From: Sabethes cyaneus
Lineage: Eukaryota > Arthropoda > Insecta > Diptera > Culicidae
Assembly: GCF_943734655.1 (NCBI RefSeq)
Contig: NC_071354.1
Coordinates: 34,311,347-34,375,346, forward strand
DNA length: 64,000 nt
Reading direction: 5' to 3'
Part shown: positions 1 to 10,890 of the stretch, piece after piece
Layout of the letters: the number at the start of each line of letters is the position of its first letter
How positions within the stretch are numbered: the stretch's first letter is position 1
The notes under the pieces: generated by a model
Told to the model about the DNA's origin: nothing
What the model saw: the letters and a program-made list of their open reading frames with translations, nothing else
The model's database searches: none
Made by a program: the position numbers and the translations under genes

Positions 1-343
1 AGTTTTTAATCCAGCAAAAAAAATATGGATTTTAGGCATTTTTACTTAAAATTTAAACGTGAAAACCAAATCTATTCTTGCAATTAATATATACGTTATT
101 ATTTTCCAAGCAAAAATATACGAAAAAGAGACAAAAAGGAAAGAAAATTTTTTTGGCCGGTTTTCGGAAATTCCACTGTACGAATTTCCATTTCTATTTC
201 ATACTAGAAGCGTTACACTCATTTTTCGACTTTTTCAGGCTATAGAGCCCACAGACAATTGATTTTATAAAAAAACTAACTCAAATCCTACAAGTGGGGG
301 GGGGGGCGGTTGACAAAAACTTTAGAAATAATTTGCAATGGCC
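1..343 (+). mobile_element. PIF/Harbinger-like MITE, right part (cut by window edge)
   Basis: This is the right-hand part of a non-autonomous DNA transposon; its left end lies outside the window. It ends in GACAAAAACTTTAG...ATTTGCAATGGCC followed by TTA, after a poly-G block at about 297-306. The same interior and terminus recur at 2879-3115 (inverted), 42380-42810 (complete) and 54293-56844 (inverted and interrupted). The GGCC terminus, TTA/TAA flanks and lack of a transposase suggest a Tourist-type MITE of the PIF/Harbinger superfamily. That assignment is an inference from TIR and target site only. The open frame at 59-262 is not shared as a conserved protein and is not called. Confidence 0.75.
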
Positions 344-2550
344 TTATTTATTTATTATAAATTATATCCATCTTAATGAAAAATATAGCACAAGTCAACA
401 AATTAATATTATATCCAATCAGTTCGCTTCAATTTTCGCACAAATTTTCCGGTAGATTCTCCAAACTCGAACAGTCCTTCAGCCTGCGTGATTGTCCGAA
501 TACATGCAGCCATTGGTTCATGGTACCCAAACGCGGTTCGATGAAACTCGGTATGCAATAGCGCCGTAGTGCGTAAATGTCTTTGCGATGCACGAAAGTT
601 TAGTTTTGTCAGTAAGGTCGGTGAATCAATGTCATGGTTAAGTATTTTTGCCACTAGCGTTGCCTGTTGAACTTTACGGCGCCATTCCAAAGTGTCTAAG
701 TCTAAGCCATACGGATGAATCTTCTTTGAATGCGCTCGATTCTTAATATCCAGGTAAGCCGAATGGGCTACCAGATCATACTTGCATTTTCAAGCACACG
801 ACGGACTAACGCACAGTATAACGATTTTAGGCTGTGATGATCCTTGAAATCTCTCCCAATCCTGGCAATAAACCCAAGCTGTCGAGATGCTTTCGAAATA
901 ATAGCAGAATGGTGAAGGTTAAAGGAAATAGTGAAGGTGAAGGGCATCCGGCTTCAAGCAGTGTAGTCACGTCGTTGAAAAATAGAATGAAGAGCAAAGG
1001 TCCCGTGTTGCTTCCTTGAGGGACACCAGATTTATTAGTGAACACAGATGTAACGGCAGATTCTAGTTTGACTTGCAAGACTCTGTCGCATAAATATGAA
1101 CTAACCCACGACAATAGCCGCTGTGAGGCCCCCTGCTGAAGATTTCGTAGAAGGATACGGTGGTCGATGCGGTCAAATGCAGCTTTCAGGTTAGTGTATT
1201 CTGCGTCCACTTGTGCTTTTTCCTCGAGTAGCACAATGCACGTGAAGGCGAAATCGAGTAGGTTAGTTGAGACCGATCGCCCAGGCATAAACCCGTGCTG
1301 GTGCTTGTGATACCTCTGTAGTTCCGTTCCTCTTATGGACGGGGAGCATGAAGGATTGTTTCCAGATACCAGGAAATTTGTTTTGCGTTAAGGATTTGTT
1401 GAAAATGCGACACAGTTGCATAGATAATTCTGATGCGCAGCGTTAAAAAATAGCAGCATGAATTCCCTTGGGTCCAGCGGAGAAGGATCGCTTCAACTTA
1501 CGCGCTGCTTCAACAACCATTATTGGGGTAATTTCAAAGGTGTCCAGGTCAACTAGTCCTTCGGGAACGTTTACCGCAGCCGATTCAGCTTCAGCATCAG
1601 TAGCACACGTATTGGCGGACACAGAGGAGAAGAAAGATGCGAACATTTCACAGGAGTCCGTGACGGAACGCGCCTCGGATCCGTCAAGATAGATATTAGC
1701 AGGAACCAGGAATAGCAGCGCTTTTGCGTTTCGAGTTGACAAAACCCCAAAAATCTTTTGGGTTCCATCGCAGGCCAGTTTGTACACGGAAAAAATAAGA
1801 CTTGTACAGAGAAGCATTGAGCTGGCGATATTGGTCACTAGTCCGCTTGAATTCACGTTTCGATTCTGCGGATCTACGTTGTCGATGCTTACGAAGGTAA
1901 GCGTTACGTGCTCCTTTTAATGAACGTAAACGACTAGTACCCCATAGCGGTGAGCGATGTTGCTTAACAAACGATAAGTTAGATCGGAGCCACAGGGTGA
2001 TAGTGTCACAGAATAAACTCGCCATGTCATCTAACTCTTTCATGCCAAGTAAACCTTACTGTGTAAAGTAAATACTGTGAGAGCAAGTAAAAATCTATTT
2101 TGCGATAGTTCAATTGTCGGTGTTCAATTTCGGGTAGCGAGTGATTCTCGAGATAACCGACAACGAAATCAACAACGGTAATACGTGGTTGATTATAATC
2201 ACCGCAAACCAGGATAGCTTCAATTGAGCGGTTTTTTCACACAACTCACGAATGAAAGAAACATGCGACTCGACCACAACAGTATCTTGGCTTTTGTCGG
2301 GTGGAATGTATATGGCGCTTAACTGGATCTTCAAGCCGCGAATATTTGCAGTAACACAAACCTGCTCTATGGTACTTCCATTCACTGACGTAAGAAGGGC
2401 ACATGGGTGTTGCCGAGAGATATCAATCAGTACTCCACCGAAACTGCGCTTGTCACTGTTACGAGCAGAACGATCACAGCCAGGGATGGCAAAAAATCGC
2501 TTCTAGCTATCAAGATCACTACTTGTAAGCGACAAACACTTTGTCGCGAT
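344..2550 (-). pseudogene. Degenerate jockey/CR1-group LINE (endonuclease plus reverse transcriptase)
   Basis: Reading the minus strand from about 2550 down, the order is as follows. An apurinic endonuclease-like part (CDRSARNSDKRSFGGVLI near 2390-2480, then the 2110-2385 frame) comes first. A basic linker follows (1696-2043), then a pre-RT stretch with SFSAGP (1443-1856), then a reverse transcriptase. The RT has LKAAFDRIDHR (motif A), GVPQGSNTGPLLF (motif B) at 827-1288, and a C-terminal part at 409-690. The normal YADD box has been lost after the motif B block. The pieces lie in different frames and several frameshifts separate them, so this copy is dead. The 3' end is a short A/T tail (TAATAAATAAATAA on the minus strand) that abuts the MITE at 343. 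It would act in target-primed reverse transcription if intact. Clade assignment within jockey/CR1 is uncertain. Confidence 0.8.
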
Positions 2551-2878
2551 CCATATAGATTATGACAAACCTCATGTCAGATCATGTTCATTGCATGATT
2601 GCGTTGAGAAATATTGGAAATCAGACGATTGGTTGTGTGCATCGTATGAATCGCAATACAAACAATATGTGTGACTTTTTTTCTCACAGCTAGGCAAAAT
2701 GTAACACTAGGATCGACTGCTGTTCGACGACGGTTTAGAGAACAAAATCTTATGATCAACGCTAAAGAATCACTGTTTGTCATGATCTGTACGGATCGTT
2801 TAGCTTAATTCATCGTTGAGTCATTTGACAGCAAGAATATTTATTCTGAGAAAAAAATATTTACTCGAATTTTGATAA
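2551..2878. other. Unassigned AT-rich stretch
   Basis: I see no gene here. It may hold more of the 5' part of the preceding LINE, but I cannot follow a reading frame through it. It ends at the TAA target site of the next MITE. Confidence 0.4.
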
Positions 2879-3115
2879 GGCCATTACAAATCATTTTTAA
2901 AGTTTTTGTCACCTCCCCCTTGGCAATTTCCTTGGCTTGAAAAATCGGGAGGCAAAAAATAATTTGTAGGACACGTGCTAATATTTTTTTATAAAATCAA
3001 TCGTCTGTGGGCTCTATAGCCAGAAAAACTCGAAAAATGAGTGTACGAATTGATTTGACGCTTCTAGCACGAAATAGAAATGAGAAGTAAAACATTGGAA
3101 TTTTTCCGCATAAAC
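2879..3115 (-). mobile_element. PIF/Harbinger-like MITE, truncated inverted copy
   Basis: This begins TAA/GGCCATTACAAATC and continues with the complement of the right-hand part of the 42380-42810 element: the CCTCCC block, then AAAATCGGGAGGCAAAAAATAA, then CTCTATAGCC and the AATGAGTGTACG block. It stops near 3115 without a second terminus, directly before RTE-like sequence. The MITE is therefore truncated, probably by the event that placed the RTE scrap beside it. Confidence 0.75.
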
Positions 3116-3119
3116 TGAC

Positions 3120-3735
3120 GTGACTGATCAGAGTTACATTGGATCGAGTGTGTGCTTCGTGCGCATCGCGGAGGGACTCTCGAGTCCATTCGAGACGCAG
3201 TGAGGGTTGAGGCAAGGTGACGGCTTATCCTGCATGCTGTTCAACATCGTTCTTGAGAGGGTGACGGGTGGGTATCAAAACGAGAAGCACAATTTTTACA
3301 AGGGTAGCCAACTCATAACCAAAAACTTTGTGACGCAGAACATTACGATCAAGGAGCTACGATAGCCGCCGTACGAAGCTAACAATGTACAAAACCATTA
3401 TTAGATCGGTAGTTCTTCATGCAGTTGAAGCCGGCCGGGATGCTGCTCATGGAGGACATACACGCCATTGCCGTGTTCTAGCGGAAAGTACTACAGACGA
3501 TATTTGGCGGAGTACAAACTAAAAACGGAGGGTAGTGAAGGCGTATGAATCACGAGCCACACGAGAGATTCTCATCGCACATCTGACGAAAGTCGGTAGG
3601 CTACGGTGGTCCAAACATGCCGTAAGGATGCTGTACGACAATGCGACAAAAATAGTTCTCTACAACAACCCCACTGACACCAGGAACAAGAGGGCTCCAC
3701 GTGCAGAATGGCTCGGCCAGGTCGAAAATCATTTT
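3120..3735 (+). pseudogene. RTE-type LINE fragment (late RT and C-terminal region)
   Basis: Translated pieces match the longer RTE-type copy at 57695-58682. The matches are the GLRQGDGLSCMLFNI block (read across frames near 3205-3250), KLTMYKTIIRSVVLHAVE near 3378-3430, and at 3535-3765 a frame with AYESRATREILIAHLTKVGRLRW. The RT catalytic block between them has been deleted: the region after SNQLI joins straight to a later segment. At least two frameshifts are present. Such elements encode an endonuclease-RT, but this 0.6 kb scrap is 5'-truncated and internally deleted. The RTE assignment is by eye, from RQGD and the GRLRW C-terminal motif. Confidence 0.75.
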
Positions 3736-3939
3736 TTTGGAAGGCACCCCCTAGGCCTCTCCTAGGGAATTTTCTTAGCTACACCAATTTACAATACCAT
3801 TAACTAAATGAAACAACCAATTATCTGTAACAAGGTTTACAATTTTCATATAATTATTATGACATTTTCAAAATTTGCGATAAAATAAACAACAAATGTC
3901 ACGGTTTTATGAAGAGGAAGGATAGGGCTTTTAAATTAA
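3736..3939. other. AT-rich spacer, no gene seen
   Basis: A low-GC spacer between the RTE scrap and a foldback element. Nothing recognisable. Confidence 0.4.
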
Positions 3940-4166
3940 ATGAAAAAATTAGCGGCCATCTTGGATTTGATCGCCATATTGGATTTTATCGAAAAATCGC
4001 CATTTTCGCCTTGAGCCCCCCAACTACTTTTCATTTTAAGATTTTTTCTTAGCTTTTCAAAGGTTTTAAAATGAAAATCGGTTGGGGGCTCATGGCGAAA
4101 ACGGTGATTCTTTGATAAAATGCAATATGGCGACCAAATCCAAGGTGGCCGCCTAAAAAATTTCAT
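3940..4166. mobile_element. Foldback MITE with arms of about 95 bp
   Basis: The first and last roughly 95 bases are imperfect inverted complements. The left arm runs ATGAAAAAATTAGCGGCCATC...CATTTTAA and the right arm TTAAAATG...GGTGGCCGCCTAAAAAATTTCAT, with an AT-rich loop of about 35 bases. Both arms carry CCAT-rich segments and the CCCCCAA/TTGGGGG pair at the inner part of the stem. No coding capacity is retained; the minus-strand frame at 3936-4166 is simply the hairpin read through. The mobilising superfamily is unknown because the target duplication is not clear. Confidence 0.75.
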
Positions 4167-4986
4167 TCCGTTTAAATACCCTGTTCTTCTTCTTTACAGC
4201 ACCATGCTATTTTTCAGTTATTTCATTGCAAATTTAGGGAATATGACTTCATATTAATCTCAAGGTTTGCTAAAAATTCAACTTTTTTTAAAACTTTCGG
4301 GCACCTTGGCGAACGGGGGTTCCACTGTTTCGAGGTATTAAAAGTGAAATTCTTATTTTTCAGCCATTTTCAACTAATCAAGTGCAAAAGTTCCAGTGGC
4401 CTCGTTTCAGCGAGAATTATTCAACTGTTTCTTCGGTGATACAAACACAAATGGTAAAATTGCGGATTTTTCCTCAGTACAATCTGGCAACGCTTCATCT
4501 TACGTGAACAAAATCATTTAACAAATGTGGCATATTTATTCGATTTTTGATCCCCATGATACGCAGAACATAGGATAATAGGGTTTATTTCTAATTCCCG
4601 TCGTAGTAAGTAAAGTCATTCTAATTTTGATCATTTGTTGGATGGATTTATTGAATACTCCAAAAGTTCTTGTGCTGATTTGACTAAAACACACTTACCT
4701 TCCGATCCGTGAACTTTGAAATCACGTAAAAGCGATTATTAAACCATATTATTGAAATTACGTAACTGACTTTATTTCTTAAATTCGTCGTACCGTTTTA
4801 AAATCCGTCCATCAAAATTTTTCATCGTCCGAACTAAAAATCACAACAATGTTTACGAAGCTAACGCGATTTATTTGTGTAGGACGGCATGACAAATGTT
4901 ATTCTGCAATATTTCTGCAGGTCAGGCAAGTTTTCCTGGCTGTAGAGTAACGACAATGCCTTGCGTGAGTTATTTTTATTTATGAA
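4167..4986. other. Unassigned AT-rich DNA
   Basis: About 0.8 kb without a coding frame or clear repeat structure. It is the target region into which the Helitron-like element at 4987 inserted. Confidence 0.4.
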
Positions 4987-6994
4987 CTAGCTGACCCGAC
5001 AAACTTCGTATTGCCACAAATTAACCTGTGTTGTACATAAATCATGAATCTCGGATGATCTTTGTCATAATCTCGAGTTTTGCAAGTTTCTGAGGAGTTC
5101 AACCTTAGATGATTCATTTTGGCAGTTATGTAACTATTAAAGCATCCCAGGTAACCAATAAGCATCACCAATGCTATTCAAAAGTAGGCCAATAAGCATT
5201 TAAGTCGCCTTAAATGCTACTTAAATGCTATTTTGGCAAAATATACAGCTACTTTACTGATGACCTTCTTATAGTGCTGACAATGCTAATTTACAGCTAA
5301 TTACCGACACGAATAATTTGAATACAATTTTGGATGCCAATTTACAACACCTATGCAGTCAAAAAGCTAATATACAACAACGTGCAGTGTAAAATGCCAG
5401 ATACGCTGATTTGCTGCTTATGTTAATGCTTATTAGTTACCAGGAATGGGTAGTTTAATATACAAATTTACAATTTTTCCTCACAATAAAGTAGAAAACA
5501 ACTCCCCTGTCCCCTCATTGCATAACCGGAATGCGGATAGTAATATTCGCCATGATTGTACAACATTTCGCCGAAGATCATTTTGCGAAAAACCTTAAGC
5601 GGAATGTACCATTTCACGGTAAACTTTTTTGTGGAAAGTACCATTTCGCGATCCTCTCCTTACTCGCTGTCGCTCGTTCCAGGAAACCCAGGTAGACCTA
5701 GGAAAACAAATAAACCTAGACAGTAGTGATTTCTGCGGGGAGTTGCCTCCCCCCAGTGACTGGCGCTTCCGACGGTGAGTCACCGGCAACACTCGCGGCC
5801 GTCTCGTCCTGAATGATCTAGTGTTACTATAGATAGCTTTTGTGGTCTTGTTATTGATTAATGTTTTATGGAAGAGTCTCGAATTTCTCGTGTTCGATTA
5901 GTTTTTGAGTTTCGCAAAAATTTCTGTTTTATTTGTATGAGAATCCATATCCCCCTACCACGGGGGTGAGAGGTCTCTAACTATCATAAAATAAATTCAT
6001 GACTCAAAAATCTCTCACATGCCAAATTTGGTTCCAATTGCTTGATTAGTTCTCGAGATAAGAGGAAATTTCCATTTCATTTGTATGAAAGCCCACCCTC
6101 TTAAAGGGGAGATGGGTGATAACTCGCTTTCTACAGAGGAGAGGGGTCTCAATTTACCATAAAAAAATCTTGCCTCCAAAACCACTTACATGTCAAATTT
6201 GGTTCCATTCGCTTGATTAGTTCTCGAGTTATGAGGAAATTTGTTTTTCATTTGTAAAGGAACCCCCCCTCCTAAAGTGGGGTGGGATCCTAATTCACCA
6301 TAGAAAATATTCTTGCCTACAAAAACACCCACATGCTAAATTTGGTTCCATTTGCTTGATTAGTTCTAGAGTTATGAGGTAATGTGCATTTCGTTTGTAT
6401 GGGAGCCCCCCCTCCTAAAAGGTAAAGGGTCCTAATTCATCATAGAAAAAATGGATGCCTCCAAAAACACCCACATGCCAAATATGGTTCCATTTGCTTG
6501 ATTAGTTCTCGAATTATGAGGAAATTTGTATTTCATTTGTGTAGAAGCCCCCCCTTCTAAAGTGGGGAGGGGTCCCAATTTACCATAGAAAATATTCTTG
6601 CCCTCGAAAGCTTTCACATGCCAAATTTTGTTCCATTTGCTTAATTAGTTCTCGAGTTATGAGGAAATTTGTATTTCATTTGTATAGGAGCCCCCCCTCC
6701 TAAAGCGGGGAGGGGTCCCAGTTCATCATAGAAAAAAAATTGTCTCCAAAAACACCTACATGCCAAATTTGGTTCCATTTGCTTGATTAGCTCTCGAGTT
6801 ATGAGGAAATTTGTGTTTCATTTGTATGGGAGCCCCCCCTCTTAGTGGGGGGAGGGGTCTCTAACCATCACTAAAACCTTTCCTGGCCCCAAAAACCTCT
6901 ACATGCAAATTTTCACGCCGATTGGTTCAGTAGTTTTTGATTCTATAAAGAACATCCCGACAGACAGACAGACAGAAATCCATTTTTATATAGA
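4987..6994 (-). mobile_element. Helitron-like non-autonomous element, copy A
   Basis: A 2,008-bp element shared, in inverted orientation, with 54471-56648. On the minus strand it starts TCTATATAAAAATGGATTTC with a (GTCT) microsatellite, here four units. It ends GTTTGTCGGGTCAGCTAG followed by host T. A TC start, a CTAG end and no target duplication are the hallmarks of Helitron insertion, and copy B gives an empty-site proof. Order from the CTAG end: a region containing AAATGCT words (about 5160-5440), a more complex block (5440-5830), then the tandem array at about 5900-6950. No Rep/helicase is encoded, so transposition would need an autonomous partner. A GTCT-microsatellite end recalls HINE/DINE-type elements. 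I did not find a clear 3' hairpin, so exact subclass is open. Confidence 0.75.
5900..6950. repeat. Tandem array of about 141-bp units inside Helitron copy A
   Basis: Seven to eight diverged units recur at about 141-bp spacing. The anchor TATGAGGAAATTTG falls near 6230, 6516, 6657 and 6799, with weaker forms near 5910, 6060 and 6371. Each unit has a C-run facing a G-run (GGAGCCCCCCCTCC then GGGGAGGGGTC), which can pair as a small hairpin. Each also has CACATGCCAAATTTGG and TTGCTTGATTAGTTCTCGAG. The first and last units are the most diverged. The array is non-coding. The same array is present in copy B. Confidence 0.85.
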
Positions 6995-7067
6995 AGATGA
7001 CGGAAATTAAAACGAACAGTCGACATTTTCTTCTTCGTCGCACGAAAAAACGTAGGAAATTTGGCTA

Positions 7068-7419
7068 CTACTGTTTTACCTGACTCACTGCGAATATGCG
7101 TATTATTGAAATAAAACGTAACCATGCGCTTTATTCGTTTATAACGCATATGCAGTTAATATCGATAACAAACGATTTTTTGTAAGTTGTGCTTTTGTTA
7201 TTGCATTTAATTTGTAAAAAGTTGCATAAATAACAATTCAGTTTCACAATACAATTATTGCGTACTACTGGCACATGAAATATAACGTTTAAGTACGTTA
7301 TTTTTAGTGATCAAAATTAACGATATTTTCGATACAAGGGCGATATTTTTCGAAACCTTTCGAACCAACACGATACCGCGAATACAACGCATTTCGCAGT
7401 GAGTCAGGTAACACAGTAG
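7068..7419. mobile_element. TA-flanked MITE, Tc1/mariner-like
   Basis: A 352-bp element with terminal inverted repeats beginning CTACTGTTTTACCTGACTCA on the left. The right end is the complement of CTACTGTGTTACCTGACTCA. The match continues to about 37 bp with few differences, and TA lies outside each end. The interior is AT-rich without coding capacity. The TA target and short TIR fit a Tc1/mariner-type MITE; no transposase is present to confirm it. Confidence 0.75.
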
Positions 7420-9959
7420 TAATTGTTTAATGCAAAAAAAAGCATTTAAATAGATCTCAGCTCACTTTGATTGATCGCGTATGATAGACAACAAACTAAA
7501 TTATTAGGGAATAACTAGTTTTGCATGTGTGTGTCATAAAAATGTTGATATTTTTAATAATTTGTGTTGGATAGGACGGGAATAGGCAATTACGACGAAG
7601 CAGCAACATACCTTAATGCTTAATGCTAATTAAAACAAATGCTTAAAATATATTCTTGGATTTATATAAAAATATGAGTTACAATATTACGTCTTCAGAC
7701 TTGCTTTCTTTGTATTATGTTAAGCATGAACAATCTATGAAATATTTCTAGTTGATATCCTTGATTGGAAGTACTCATGTTAAGGAAACTTCCGGTTACT
7801 GACCGGATTGTAAGCAACCATAAATTCTCACATTACGAAGGCAAATGATTTGTTCGTAGGTACCGGCTAGTAGGTACTTGTCTTCGTCAACGGCTTGCGG
7901 CAAACTCTCGGACTCGCATCGATCCTTACTTACTTGTCGGTTGCTTCCACTTCCACGGTACCTAACCGGCAACAGCGGCATAAGGTGCAGTAATTTTATT
8001 CAGACTGAATTAATTTAATTAGCAATCACGGTACAGGTAATTGGTACCTATCGACCCCGCACTGTTAGCCCCCGTGTTAGCGGCTCATCGGCATTCATTT
8101 CATCCAGCCATCCCTCGGTGGTGGTACTTTGTTATAATTTATTAGGAGACGCTTGTGGTCAGTCAATAGCTATTGCACTTCACTACGGAAAAAGTAAGAA
8201 ACATATTTTACCCTTGATTTAGCACTGTCGGCCTTTTAGAGGTTAAGTTGAATTTCCGAATTTGTTCTGCTGAACGGAGGATACATTACAATTACGGTTG
8301 ATCCTTAAAAGGGATGCTCTAACACGTGGAATATGGAAGCGGCTGATGATGATCTTGGGTGGCCCAATTTGGTGAATAACCGTGCGCTCTTGCGCTGACC
8401 TTTGACCGTGTATCGGCCAAATCATAAAGCGAGTGAACGGTGGCCGCGGTGGCACTTATCGATCGTGAAGCTCCTTTCACGACGCGACGCACCGTACCGA
8501 GCGAAAATCATTCTTCCATGAACTGGTTTCCATCCAAGTAGGCAGACCGACCCGATGAATCGACATCGACTCAAGGACAACGATTTGCACCCAATCCTTT
8601 CCTTCCTCGTCGCCATTGATTGTGTCGATTGATTCGACTAACATTCGCCGCCGCCGCCGCCACGGTCGCCATCACATATGCTCAACATACACTGACAGTC
8701 AAGGGTAGAGATAGGGTGCCTTAGGTTAGGGAACCAGCCGTTCAGATTATCCGCTCCCTTTCTCGTGGGTGCGTAAACAGTGGAAACATTCCAATCCGAC
8801 AGCCCCATTTGCCAGTATAATAACAATAATAATGACAGTCATTCCGCTCCGCCTGTGCCTTTCACCGGCTGTCTCGTATGCCAGTAATAATAGATACACT
8901 GACCACAGACAAGATTTGCCCTGAATGACTGACATTAGCATGGCGTTACAACTGTTAACGGTTGTTGCAGGGCAGCAGGAGGAGGAGGAAGGAAGGAGGT
9001 TGACGTAGGTGAACAAAAGTGAATCAGACTGCCCGATTAGGCCAGGCTAAGGCCTGTAGTGTAACGAACAGCAGACAATTTCGTCGCGTTTACTGATGCA
9101 GTTTATAGAAACATAATCATTAGCGTTTATTTATATGAACGGTGCTCCGGTTAAGAGATTATTACCGGCGGCGGTGGCGACGCCGATGGAACGACATAGT
9201 CAAAGAGACATAGTCGACATTCAATAAAAGGGAAAAACTGCGGTTTCTCACGCTTGAAAATGCCTCAATCAAGTTCAAATTAAAATAGCAACACTTCGAA
9301 ACAGGTATGCAAACGAGTAGCAACCCTCGCTCGATCGGGGAATATCGATGACAATCGGAACACTTCACCGTGAGCTTAGTAGGTTACTGTGACTGGTTGA
9401 GGTTCCTAGTTGTCACATGTCTTCTTATAAATGGCTCATTTAGTGTGTTTAACTTCGAATGTAATGCAGTATAATTGTTTGAAGAAAGAAATCAAGGCGC
9501 ATGCCGACTAATAATGACAGCTGTAATACGAAACTATTGGTCATACAGTATCGGATAAGTTTCAAATAGGTTTTAAAATTCAACAGTCGCTAAACTACCT
9601 ACTTTAAGTGGGCATCTGAAAATGCAGCAAGCTATCAGAATGAAGGTGGACGTGTACTAAAGGCATTCAGTGATATTTATGACGTTTGCTCGATATGTTG
9701 TAGCATTTACAACTTAATTCCCATGTGTTCCCAAACTGTACAAATGCATCTTACTTACTTAGTTGGCCCGACATCTTATGATAAGGTCTGTATAATGTAA
9801 TTCCGTCGTCTCACTCGGTCGCTGGTCTCCAGTTTATCGGGCATCCCGTGACCGATCGTTTCAATCTGAATTACTTGCTATGTCATTCGTTGCTTTAGTT
9901 GTTAGTGGCCTGCAAGGCCCGTTACATACAAAGAACCAACGTTGAGCTGCTATTTTTGG
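7420..9959. other. Unassigned region, partly GC-richer, no gene recognised
   Basis: About 2.5 kb that lacks the obvious repeats seen elsewhere. From about 7800 to 9400 it is GC-richer, with CGG/CGC runs near 8641-8661 and 9164-9184. Open frames here (for example minus 8243-8455, 8422-8616 and 8747-9016) overlap one another and show no motif I recognise. It could be single-copy intronic or intergenic DNA of the host. A block near 9730-9860 resembles interspersed repeat sequence, but I cannot name it. Confidence 0.4.
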
Positions 9960-10085
9960 TCAATTAACAATTCCAAAACCGGTTGGTTTTATTTGAATTT
10001 AACAATGGTTTTATTGCGGTATTAATGATCATTTCTAGTTTTATTATGGTATTACGCAATACCAATATGATACGAGTCAATTTAT
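9960..10085. repeat. Dispersed repeat, copy 1 (pair with 14285-14410)
   Basis: An approximately 125-bp segment with CAATTAACAATT, GGTTTTATTGCGGTAT and GGTATTACGCAATACCA-type words in the same order as at 14285-14410. It is AT-rich and non-coding. A related TTTTATTGYR word cluster also occurs near 24555-24645. The parent element is not recognised. Confidence 0.6.
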
Positions 10086-10619
10086 TCATGCACTGCGACG
10101 AGTTTTTGCGAGTATGTATTTAGTTGATAGGCACGGTCGGCATTGCAACCCGAGTTGCTGATAACGATTACCCGCGAGGGCTCGCACTCCCGCCCGCGAA
10201 TAGAATCAAGGACGAAGATGAAGAAGAAAAGAAAAATTAATGCAAAACCTGTACACCGCTAGCCCTCACGGGTGGCTGTTTGCCTCGCGAGTGGGCTATG
10301 CAGAGTCGCGAGTCTGTAGGTGGAAGAATGTCTGCACACAACAACGGTAGCTGTTTTAAGGTGCGGTTAGACCGGGTAATTGTTTGACAAAATGTAAAAT
10401 GCAACATGTGGAATACAACATCTTGCTAGTTGTTTGAAAATTCGCGATACGTTGACATAGTTCCTTAGAACCACCAGGCAACAATTTGAGACAAGTTGCC
10501 AATTTGAACGCTTGTGGGAGTGGCGTAAGTTGAATGCTATGTTTCTCACAATCGCTCGCCTAAGAGTAGGCACCGTTGGCTTCTCGCTCGATTTGCAATA
10601 TTGGCCTCACACTCTCCAA
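10086..10619. other. Unassigned stretch
   Basis: About 0.5 kb including a GC-rich block near 10150-10320 with CCCGCGAGGGCTCGC. The minus-strand frame at 10367-10573 has no recognisable motif. Confidence 0.35.
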
Positions 10620-10868
10620 AAGATTTATTTCAAATCAAACAAATTTCTTAAGTTGTAACCTAGAAGTTTGTAGAAATTAATTACTTACTCAATAAGCAAA
10701 GGGATCTAATTTAAAGTCTATTTTCAAATCCCGTCTCAAGTTTAACTTAAGTGTGATCTCAATTTCCAAATTAAAATCTGCTTTCACGTTCCATTTTTAG
10801 TACAAATTGAAAGATTCAAGATCAAATTGATCTAAAATCTCGTCTAATTTCAATTCTGATTTTATGTC
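10620..10868. repeat. Degenerate word repeat rich in AATTTCAAGTC/AATTTAA
   Basis: Short related phrases (AATTTCAATT, TCTCAAGTTTAACTT, CCAATTTCAAGTCGAG) recur at irregular 10-20 bp spacing. The tract resumes at 12603-12690, beyond the insertion at 10891. Similar tracts lie at 19690-20400 and, as the complement, at 30400-30560. No coding potential. Confidence 0.6.
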
Positions 10869-10890
10869 CAATTTCAAGTCGAGTTATAAG

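Noticed and set aside
5900..6950. Evenly spaced repeats that could be taken for a CRISPR array
   Set aside because: Units are about 141 bp, diverged and contiguous without unique spacers, and lie in an insect transposon.
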